Source of the DNA: DAOTTW01 sp034437615
GTDB lineage: Bacteria > Chloroflexota > Anaerolineae > Aggregatilineales > Phototrophicaceae
Direction of reading: 5' to 3'
DNA length: 22,825 nt
NCBI GenBank assembly: GCA_034437615.1
Contig: DAOTTW010000214.1
Location: 1-22,825, forward strand
Shown here: positions 17,437 to 22,825 of the stretch, piece after piece
How the letters are laid out: each line of letters begins with the position of its first letter
Position numbering within the stretch: the first letter of the stretch is position 1
Made by a program: the position numbers and the translations under genes
The notes under the pieces: generated by a model
Database searches by the model: none
Told to the model about the DNA's origin: nothing
The model's input: only the letters and a program-made list of their open reading frames with translations

Positions 17437-18252
17437 ATGGCAAAGCCAGGACTTCAACGCGCAATCCCTGCGGGGCTGATTGGCTTCGCATTTGGTGGGT
17501 TGTTGGTGCTTATTCTCCGCACATTGCAAAATATGGACCCGGTATGGGATGCTGAGGTCGCGCTTGTTGTTATCCCGTTCACGGTGCTTGCATTTTTCAT
17601 CTGGGGCATGGGGGCCTTTAACCCGTCGCTGAACGAACACGCCCATGCACCCGGTGAACACGACCACGACGCAGCCCACGCCAGCGATAGCGCCATCGTC
17701 GCCACAGAAGCAGGTGAAAAAGCGCTTGCAGCCCACGATGACCACAGCGCAGCAGCAGAAACCGAAGAACCGCCTGTCGGCATCCTGACGAGCCAACTGT
17801 GGCTGGTGGCGACCCTCTCGATCTTGCTGTTCCTGGGCATCTTCGCCTTCGCCACGCTGCCCGGTAGCCCCTTCCTGCAACAAACCGACGAAGCCGAAGC
17901 CAGTGTCGCCGCCTTTGAAACCGAGCAGACCTTTTTGCTGCCGCTAGGTGTCGGTGAATTTCAGGCCAGCCAGCTAACCGTATTCCTGGGTTTTGTGGCC
18001 TTTACGCTGGTGTCGATCTTTGTGGCGGCGGTGGTCCTGTGGACGCTGGTCAACGGCTTGCATCATAACGTGAAGCAGGTCAAAGAGCAGGATTACAGCA
18101 ACCTGAACGAGCAAGCCGCCAGCAAGGGCAACCGCGTTTCACGCGCCATCGCCGCCGTTGTCGTGCGCACCACCCGCACCGTTGGCCGCTTCTTTAAGCG
18201 TCTGGCGCGTGGGCTACGCAATGGCATTCCGGCCTTCCTGGGCCAACGCTAA
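17437..18252 (+). CDS. His-rich four-helix membrane protein of the cox operon
   Basis: A 271-residue protein I cannot assign to a family. Helices lie near residues 9-29, 41-61, 121-141 and 181-203, giving a pair, a loop, and another pair. The 60-residue loop after helix 2 contains H68, H70, H75, H77, H81, H100 and H103 among acidic residues (NEHAHAPGEHDHDAAH), a likely metal-binding segment. The C-terminal 65 residues are very basic (RAIAAVVVRTTRTVGRFFKR...). GGGGAG at 17421-17426 favours the ATG at 17437 over 17419. It lies between two subunit III-like genes in a tight operon, so it probably belongs to the oxidase as an accessory subunit or a copper/haem insertion factor. That role is inference. 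Confidence 0.7.
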   Translation: MAKPGLQRAIPAGLIGFAFGGLLVLILRTLQNMDPVWDAEVALVVIPFTVLAFFIWGMGAFNPSLNEHAHAPGEHDHDAAHASDSAIVATEAGEKALAAHDDHSAAAETEEPPVGILTSQLWLVATLSILLFLGIFAFATLPGSPFLQQTDEAEASVAAFETEQTFLLPLGVGEFQASQLTVFLGFVAFTLVSIFVAAVVLWTLVNGLHHNVKQVKEQDYSNLNEQAASKGNRVSRAIAAVVVRTTRTVGRFFKRLARGLRNGIPAFLGQR

Positions 18253-18276
18253 AGTTTTTAGGGGGAGAAAACGACT

Positions 18277-18897
18277 ATGGCACAACTGACCGTCACACAG
18301 CCCATGCATGGGCACCTGAGTAAAGAGCAAATCGCCACCAACGAACGGCGCAAATTCGCGATGTGGCTGTATCTGGCCTCCGAAGTCGTGATCTTTTCGG
18401 TGCTGATCGGCGCTTATGCGATTTTCCGCCTGACCAACCCGGAAAATGTGAAAGCCGTGCATGACAGCCTGGGGATTGCGCTAGTCACGGCCAACACCTT
18501 CCTGCTGCTGACGAGCAGTTACTTCATGGTGATGGCCCTGCGTGCGATTGAGATGGGCAGGCGCGACCAATTCCTGCTGTGGATGGCGGGCGTGGTCGTC
18601 GGCGGTGCGATCTTTCTCGTTGGCCAGTGGGTCGAATATCGCGAACTGGCACACCTGGAAATCACGCTGGCAGGCATCTCTGACGAATTCGGCGGCTTCG
18701 GGATGCGCTTCTATACACCGACGGCCTTTCATGGCGCACATGTGCTGGTGGGCGTTTTGCTGGGCGCGTGGCTGTGGGTTACGGGCGCACGCGGCCAATT
18801 GGACGATAACCCCATCTGGGTTGAGGTGTTCGGCTTGTACTGGCACTTTGTCGATGTCGTCTGGATTGTGCTGTTTACGCTGATTTATCTGGTTTAG
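18277..18897 (+). CDS. coxC: Cytochrome c oxidase subunit III
   Basis: A 206-residue canonical bacterial CoxIII with five helices. Conserved family residues are present: E36 in ASEVVIF, E120 in GQWVEY, H152 and H155 in FHGAHVLVGV, and H190/D193 in LYWHFVDVVWIVLF. It binds subunit I and supports stable proton pumping and turnover, in the cytoplasmic membrane. A strong GGGGGAG site at 18261-18267 precedes the ATG. Its stop codon overlaps the AGGAG ribosome site of the subunit IV gene, so the two are likely coupled. Confidence 0.93.
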   Translation: MAQLTVTQPMHGHLSKEQIATNERRKFAMWLYLASEVVIFSVLIGAYAIFRLTNPENVKAVHDSLGIALVTANTFLLLTSSYFMVMALRAIEMGRRDQFLLWMAGVVVGGAIFLVGQWVEYRELAHLEITLAGISDEFGGFGMRFYTPTAFHGAHVLVGVLLGAWLWVTGARGQLDDNPIWVEVFGLYWHFVDVVWIVLFTLIYLV

Positions 18898-18909
18898 GAG
18901 TAATTACGC

Positions 18910-19533
18910 ATGACTGACGAGCAAAAACAGACGCCCGAAAACGAACCAGCACAAGATCAAACGCCCGATCCGGCAGAGGTAGCACGGGCCAGCCAGCAAG
19001 CGCTGGAGCCATCAGCCGCCTACCCGACCCACAACGAAGCCGAAAAGCTGCCCGAACCGCAGACGCCACTGGAAGCAGGCGTTGCGGATACGATCCGCGC
19101 CTCGGAAGCGCTGCAAGACACGCCACCCGTGCAAACCTGGGATCAGGGCGTGCGTGGTGTGATGCAATCTATGGATGCCGTCGCGGATGCGCCCACCGAA
19201 CCGGAAACACACCACTACGGCGATACGGTGGTGCTGCCTACGGGCCAGGTGATTACGGTGCCGGGTGGCATTTACACGGTTGTTTTCGGTGTGCTGGCCG
19301 CGCTGACCGTGCTGGAAGTCGGTATCGCGGAGATTTTCGGGGATGGCTTCTTGAAAACAGCAACGCTGGTTGTGCTGTCGCTCGGCAAGGCGGCGCTGGT
19401 CGTGACGTTTTATATGCACCTGAACCGCGATAACCGCCTGTACTGGGTGGCGCTTGGCCTGCCGCTGATTATCGTGCTGCTGTCGGTGTTGTTCCTGCTG
19501 GCTGCGCCAGCGGATGGCTCACTGTCCTACTGA
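18910..19533 (+). CDS. Cytochrome c oxidase subunit IV with long disordered N-terminus
   Basis: Residues about 118-207 match the prokaryotic subunit IV (CtaF/CyoD-like) family: three helices at 120-143, 148-171 and 177-199, with the typical LSLGKAALVVTFYMHLNRDNRLYW loop region. Before them lies an unusual 115-residue extension rich in Pro, Glu, Gln and Ala (for example EQKQTPENEPAQDQTPDPAE), predicted to be disordered and cytoplasmic or peripheral. The usual family length is near 100 residues, so the protein is about double. AGGAG at 18896-18900, overlapping the coxC stop, gives a good start. Last gene of the cox operon; a terminator follows about 95 bases downstream. Confidence 0.85.
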   Translation: MTDEQKQTPENEPAQDQTPDPAEVARASQQALEPSAAYPTHNEAEKLPEPQTPLEAGVADTIRASEALQDTPPVQTWDQGVRGVMQSMDAVADAPTEPETHHYGDTVVLPTGQVITVPGGIYTVVFGVLAALTVLEVGIAEIFGDGFLKTATLVVLSLGKAALVVTFYMHLNRDNRLYWVALGLPLIIVLLSVLFLLAAPADGSLSY

Positions 19534-19563
19534 GTACGGGGCATCGTCACAGGGCCATCGTTC

Positions 19564-19591
19564 GTAGGGACGCGCTTCTGCGCGTCCGCCG
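19564..19591. repeat. Palindromic repeat hairpin (GTAGGG family)
   Basis: Cgtagggac edge with stem ggacgcgc (19568-19575) and gcgcgtcc (19580-19587), loop ttct, then gccgcg. It lies just after the cox operon, upstream of the terminator. Confidence 0.75.
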
Positions 19592-19626
19592 CGAAAAAAC
19601 GCACGACCGCGACTTTATGTGGTGCC

Positions 19627-19653
19627 GCCCACGTTGCCGACGTGGGCTTTTTT
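19627..19653 (+). terminator. Rho-independent terminator of the cox operon
   Basis: Perfect stem gcccacgt (19627-19634) and acgtgggc (19640-19647) with loop tgccg, followed directly by six T. It lies about 95 bases past the subunit IV stop and just upstream of the SDR promoter-like sequence. Confidence 0.9.
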
Positions 19654-19665
19654 GTTGTGAGGCGT

Positions 19666-19671
19666 TACAAT
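19666..19671 (+). promoter_or_regulatory. Candidate -10 element (TACAAT)
   Basis: TACAAT in gcgttacaatgc, 36 bases before the SDR start and just after the terminator. The surrounding string matches the TATAAT site at 1871-1876 (gcgttataatgc). No clear -35 is seen. Confidence 0.45.
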
Positions 19672-19707
19672 GCCACGCATTCTATCTATGGCTAAGAGGT
19701 TAACCCC

Positions 19708-20478
19708 ATGCAAATCGACTTATCCGAAAAAGTAGCCCTGGTCACCGGGTCCGCGCACCGCGTCGGCAAAGCCATCGCGCTCGAACTGGCACGTGCGGGC
19801 GTCAACATCATGGTGCATTACCACAGCAGCGAGCCGGAACAGGTCCGCGATACACTGCATGACATCAAATCGTTGGGCGTGGATGCCTTCGAGGTACAGG
19901 CAGACATCAGCCAACCGGACGGCGTGCACAGCGTTATCGGCGCGATTGATGATGAATTCGGGCGGCTGGATATTCTGGTGAATAGCGCGTCTGTCTTTCC
20001 GCGTGCCGATTTTCTCGATATTTCGCTGGATAGCTGGGAGCGAGCCATGTCCGTGAATGTGCGTGCGCCCTTCATCCTGACGCAAGCCGCCGCCCGTATG
20101 ATGCTGGATAACGACGACCCCGGCGGCGCAATCGTCAACATCTGCGATCAGGGTGTGGACGCGGCGTGGCCCAAGCGCCCGCATCATGGCATCAGCAAGG
20201 CCGCCCTGTGGAGCCTGACGCAAAACGCCGCCGTCAGCCTCGCGCCGGACATCCGCGTGAATGCGATTGTACCCGGCCCGGTGATGAAAACCGCCGAAAG
20301 CATGACCGACGAGCAATGGGAAAAGATGGGCGATACGCTGCCGCTGAAGCGCACCGGGGACGGGGCCGATGTGGGGCGCGCGGTAGTCTTTCTGTGCAGC
20401 CAGAGCTTCATCACGGGCACGCTGCTGCACGTCAACGGCGGCGAACACCTGCTAACGCTGTCTAATTCACGGGGCTGA
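19708..20478 (+). CDS. SDR-family oxidoreductase, pteridine-reductase-like, lacking catalytic Tyr
   Basis: A 256-residue short-chain dehydrogenase/reductase. The cofactor motif TGSAHRVGKAIA (the TGxxxRxG form) and NSAS resemble pteridine reductase PTR1 and FolM rather than classical FabG. The active site reads ICDQGVDAAWPKRPHHGISK: D147, H160 and K164. These have exactly the spacing of PTR1 Asp181, Tyr194 and Lys198 (13 and 17 residues), so the catalytic Tyr is His here. VNAIVPGPV and the C-terminal ITGTLLHVNGGEH are normal, so the fold is intact. AAGAGG at 19694-19699 supports the start. It may be a pterin reductase with altered chemistry, a NAD(P)-binding regulator, or inactive. pth follows 6 bases downstream, so they are co-transcribed. 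Confidence 0.82.
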   Translation: MQIDLSEKVALVTGSAHRVGKAIALELARAGVNIMVHYHSSEPEQVRDTLHDIKSLGVDAFEVQADISQPDGVHSVIGAIDDEFGRLDILVNSASVFPRADFLDISLDSWERAMSVNVRAPFILTQAAARMMLDNDDPGGAIVNICDQGVDAAWPKRPHHGISKAALWSLTQNAAVSLAPDIRVNAIVPGPVMKTAESMTDEQWEKMGDTLPLKRTGDGADVGRAVVFLCSQSFITGTLLHVNGGEHLLTLSNSRG

Positions 20479-20484
20479 CGAACC

Positions 20485-21504
20485 ATGACAGAACGCTACC
20501 TGATTGTTGGGCTGGGCAACCCCGGCAAAAAATACGAGCAGACGCGCCATAACGTCGGCTTCTGGGTGATTGACGAATTGGCGCAGCGCTATGGCTTGAC
20601 GCAGTTCACATCCGAGCGCAAAGCCTTGACCGCAGATGGCCTCATCAAGGGCAAGCGCGTTACGCTGGCCAAGCCGCAGACCTACATGAACCTCAGCGGT
20701 GAGGCTGTGCGTGCGCTGATGGATTTCTACAAGCTGGACGTAGCGCAAATCATCATCGTGCATGACGACTTGGATACGGACTTCGGCGCGTTGCGGCTGC
20801 GCAAAACCGGCGGGCACGGCGGTCAGAACGGCGTGCGCAACATCATCAAGCACGTCGGCAACAAAGAATTCGCCCGTGTGCGCTTCGGCATTGGTCGACC
20901 AGCGGGCAAGATGCAAGCCGTTGATTACGTGCTGCAAAAATTTCACGGTGACGATGCAATCTTAGCGCAGCAGGTCACCGAGCGCGCTGCCGACGCGCTT
21001 GAGGTCTGGTTACAGGAAGGCATCGACGTGGCCATGTCGCGCTACAACGGCGACATCAACGAGCCACAGCCCAACCCCGAACCGGACCCCGCAGAGCAGC
21101 TTACAATCGCAGAGCGTGCCCACGAACTGAACCCGCATGACCCAAAGCCGTTAGAAAAACTGGCTGGCCTGTATAAGCGCCTGCGCCGCCTGGATGATGC
21201 AGCCAACGCGCACCTGAAGTTAGCCGCAATCCACGCGGCCAACGACAAAAGCAAGGCCGCCCTGTCGGAGTTAGAGCGTGCTGTGGCCATGCGCCCCATG
21301 CTGACGGATGTGCAGGAGCGGCTCGCACGTGGCTACGAAGAACACGGCAACAGCAAACGCGCAGTCGGACGCTGGATTAAGCTGGCAGAATACTACGAAC
21401 AGCAGGGGGATCAGGCGGGGATGGTGTTGGCGCTGGATGAGGCGCTGCGCGTGAATCCGCAGCACCCCAAAGCGCTGGCAATGCGCGAGAAGAGCGCGAC
21501 GTAG
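20485..21504 (+). CDS. pth: Peptidyl-tRNA hydrolase with C-terminal TPR extension
   Basis: Residues 1 to about 190 are a complete bacterial Pth, which frees tRNA from peptidyl-tRNAs dropped by the ribosome. Active-site residues are present: N12 (GLGNPG), H22 (TRHNVGF), N69 (TYMNLSG) and D94 (HDDLD), plus GGHGGQNGVRNI and RVRFGIGRP. After a Pro-rich linker (EPQPNPEPDPAEQ) come about 140 residues of tetratricopeptide-like helices (AHELNPHDPKPLEKLAGLYKRL, here in part; ALSELERAVAMRP; MVLALDEALRVNPQHPKAL). The usual family length is about 190 residues, so this 339-residue form is a fusion in one continuous frame. It follows the SDR gene by 6 bases and ends 2 bases from the opposing AAA+ gene. Confidence 0.92.
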   Translation: MTERYLIVGLGNPGKKYEQTRHNVGFWVIDELAQRYGLTQFTSERKALTADGLIKGKRVTLAKPQTYMNLSGEAVRALMDFYKLDVAQIIIVHDDLDTDFGALRLRKTGGHGGQNGVRNIIKHVGNKEFARVRFGIGRPAGKMQAVDYVLQKFHGDDAILAQQVTERAADALEVWLQEGIDVAMSRYNGDINEPQPNPEPDPAEQLTIAERAHELNPHDPKPLEKLAGLYKRLRRLDDAANAHLKLAAIHAANDKSKAALSELERAVAMRPMLTDVQERLARGYEEHGNSKRAVGRWIKLAEYYEQQGDQAGMVLALDEALRVNPQHPKALAMREKSAT

Positions 21505-21506
21505 GG

Positions 21507-22463
21507 CTAGTAGCGGCTGCGGCGGCCACGTGGGTTGTCGTCATAGGGGTGGTCGCCTGGGCCAGCCCCCCGCGACATCGCACGCTTGGCCTTCTGCACG
21601 TCGGATTCGTGCTTCAGCAACACGGTCAGCGTGGTCTCTAGCGTTTTCTGGTCGATGCCATCGGCGTTGAGCATCACCAGCGCCTTCGCCCAGTCAATCG
21701 TTTCGGAAACGCTGGGGTTCTTCTTCAGGTCCAGTTGGCGCAAATTCTGCACCACTTCCACCGCCTGCGATGCCAGCTTTTCGCTCATCTCCGGTACGCG
21801 CATCCGCACAATATGCATCTCGGATTCGTGCGACGGGTAATCCACGAACAGATACAGGCAGCGGCGCTTGAGCGCTTCGCTCAGTTCGCGTGTATTGTTG
21901 CTGGTCAGGAAGACAATCGGGCGGTGCTTGGCTGTGATTGTGCCAATTTCCGGGATGGACACCTGAAAGTCGCTGAGCACTTCCAGCAAGAAGGCTTCAA
22001 ATTCGGCGTCAGCGCGGTCAATCTCGTCAATCAACAACACGACTGGCTCATCTGATGTGACCGCACGCAACAGCGGACGCGCCAGCAAGAAGCGCTCCGA
22101 GAAGAAAACATCCTCTTCTCTGCCGAGGCGGTCGGCGGCTTCGGTCAGCGTTTCGGCCTCATCTAAAATCTGGCTGAGCTTATCGCGCAGCAATTGCGTG
22201 TAAAGCATCTGCTTGGCGTATTCCCATTCATACAGCGCCTTGTTCTCATCCAGCCCTTCATAGCACTGCAAGCGAATCAGCGAGCGGCCCGTCGCCGCAG
22301 CCCAGGCTTTGGCCAGTTCTGTTTTGCCGACGCCTGCCGGACCCTCGGCCAGCAGTGGCTTACCGAGTTTGCTCGATAGAAACGATACGGTTGAAATCTC
22401 ATCCGTCGAAATATATTTTTGCTCGGCAAGGGCTTCAGTGACTTGTCCGACATTCTCAAACAT
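21507..22463 (-). CDS. MoxR-family AAA+ ATPase
   Basis: A 318-residue AAA+ ATPase of the MoxR class, similar in style to the CoxD-type members. Walker A is GPAGVGKT at 41-48, Walker B VVLLIDE at 141-147, sensor 1 in LTSNN (188-190 region), and the arginine-finger region LKRRCLYLFVDYP near 199-211. These ATPases usually act as chaperones in metal-cofactor insertion or complex assembly and are paired with a von Willebrand A (CoxE-like) protein. No such partner lies downstream on this strand; one could lie outside the window. The basic, disordered tail (DDNPRGRRSRY) ends the protein. GGAG six bases before the ATG supports the start at 22463. It is convergent with pth, with a 2-base gap. Confidence 0.88.
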   Translation of the reverse strand: MFENVGQVTEALAEQKYISTDEISTVSFLSSKLGKPLLAEGPAGVGKTELAKAWAAATGRSLIRLQCYEGLDENKALYEWEYAKQMLYTQLLRDKLSQILDEAETLTEAADRLGREEDVFFSERFLLARPLLRAVTSDEPVVLLIDEIDRADAEFEAFLLEVLSDFQVSIPEIGTITAKHRPIVFLTSNNTRELSEALKRRCLYLFVDYPSHESEMHIVRMRVPEMSEKLASQAVEVVQNLRQLDLKKNPSVSETIDWAKALVMLNADGIDQKTLETTLTVLLKHESDVQKAKRAMSRGAGPGDHPYDDNPRGRRSRY

Positions 22464-22630
22464 GTGTTGCTCCGATCTTGTTCAATGCGTGCTCTAGGTA
22501 CTTGGCTTGCGTGCCCTGCATACGGTTGTGGGCCGTCATTGAGCTTTAGTGTGTTTGCTGATTATGTATGGTATAACGCCGCCACCGTATGAGCAACTGA
22601 CCATCCTGCTAGGGGGCTATCTTGTAGCAA

Positions 22631-22712
22631 GTCAGCGTGTCGGCAAGTCAGCAGATCAGCGAAAAAGCCGTTGCTTTGTCTAGCTGACGGGCTGATTAGC
22701 TGAAAGGCTGAC
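22631..22712. repeat. Inverted pair of octamer tandem arrays (GTCAGC / GCTGAC)
   Basis: Left arm: hexamers gtcagc, gtcggc, gtcagc and atcagc start at 22631, 22639, 22647 and 22655, exactly 8 bases apart. Right arm: gctgac, gctgat, gctgaa and gctgac start at 22683, 22691, 22699 and 22707, also exactly 8 apart. The right hexamers are reverse complements of the left ones. The two bases between hexamers vary. The arms could fold into an interrupted hairpin with a 22-base centre. Confidence 0.8.
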
Positions 22713-22750
22713 CGGCTTAGGCCATCCCAACAAAATAATTGACACGGTTT

Positions 22751-22776
22751 GCGGACACGGCAAGCCGTGTCCCTAC
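22751..22776. repeat. Palindromic repeat hairpin (GTAGGG family, reverse orientation)
   Basis: gc edge, 9-bp stem ggacacggc (22753-22761) and gccgtgtcc (22764-22772) with a 2-base aa centre, then ctac. Read on the minus strand it begins with the family gtagggac edge. Confidence 0.75.
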
Positions 22777-22787
22777 GAACGATGCCC

Positions 22788-22815
22788 TGTAGGGACACCC
22801 TTCTGGGTGTCCGAG
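22788..22815. repeat. Palindromic repeat hairpin (GTAGGG family)
   Basis: gtagggac edge, stem ggacaccc (22793-22800) and gggtgtcc (22805-22812) with loop ttct, then gag. The stem nearly matches the first hairpin at 5232-5247. It is oriented head-to-head with the member 12 bases upstream. Confidence 0.75.
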
Positions 22816-22825
22816 CGGCGTCAGC

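Larger units (their letters stand above)
22464..22825. other. Gene-free region with repeats, right edge of window
   Basis: A 362-base stretch with no supported gene. It must hold the promoter of the MoxR gene; ttatacc is readable on the minus strand near 22571-22577 but without a clear -35. The rest is repeat DNA: an inverted pair of octamer arrays and two palindromic hairpins, entered separately. Confidence 0.6.

Noticed and set aside
19720..20448. Long minus-strand frame opposite the SDR gene
   Set aside because: It is a shadow of the SDR codons with a His/Arg-rich, family-free translation. The plus-strand SDR has clear motifs.
22631..22712. CRISPR-like or iteron origin
   Set aside because: The period is 8 bases, the arms are inverted, and there is no Rep protein or DnaA-box cluster.

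Overview
The window looks like a chromosomal segment of an aerobic bacterium, most likely a Chloroflexota (Anaerolineae-like) organism. This is inferred from the style of the proteins (membrane TPR proteins, a caa3-type oxidase operon with a cytochrome c domain fused to CoxB, a zinc-ribbon FHA protein, a small M1 peptidase) and from the many hairpin repeats between genes. I could not run a similarity search, so the phylum is a guess. No phage, plasmid or transposase gene is visible. Housekeeping genes (gatA, recA, pth, tRNA-Phe) show it is chromosomal.

Layout. (1) 1-333 is a hairpin-rich repeat element. It is followed by a secreted M1 metallopeptidase (394-1815). (2) 1871-7812 is a plus-strand block: a promoter-like -10, a 12-unit octamer repeat array in the presumed leader, a membrane TPR protein, a GT2 polyprenyl-phosphate-type glycosyltransferase, a WecD-like acetyltransferase (4-bp overlap with the GT2), a WecE aminotransferase, and a second, related membrane TPR protein. 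tRNA-Phe(GAA) starts one base after that gene's stop and is followed by a terminator. (3) 7928-10588, minus strand: gatA and a DUF4272 protein. (4) 10811-11284: a zinc-ribbon/FHA protein, convergent with recA (11349-12953, minus), which carries a 167-residue mini-intein. (5) 13381-19533: a six-gene cytochrome oxidase operon (coxB-cytc, coxA, a divergent COX3-like gene, a His-rich four-helix membrane protein, canonical COX3, subunit IV with a long N-terminal tail), ending at a strong terminator. (6) 19708-21504: a pteridine-reductase-like SDR lacking the catalytic Tyr, and a peptidyl-tRNA hydrolase fused to a TPR domain. This is convergent, with a 2-base gap, to an orphan MoxR AAA+ ATPase (21507-22463, minus). 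(7) 22464-22825 has no gene but holds an inverted pair of octamer arrays and two palindromic repeats.

How the genes work together. The WecD/WecE pair would make a dTDP-4-acetamido-4,6-dideoxy sugar (dTDP-Fuc4NAc in the enterobacterial pathway) for a surface glycan; the GT2 may charge a lipid carrier. The cox genes encode a type A2 heme-copper oxidase that takes electrons through its own cytochrome c domain.

The best candidates for something new are the RecA mini-intein, the Pth-TPR fusion, the His-rich membrane protein between two unequal COX3 genes, the Tyr-to-His SDR, and two repeat systems: a mosaic family of palindromes with a constant GTAGGG/CCCTAC edge and variable stems, and arrays of octamers with a fixed hexamer and two variable bases.
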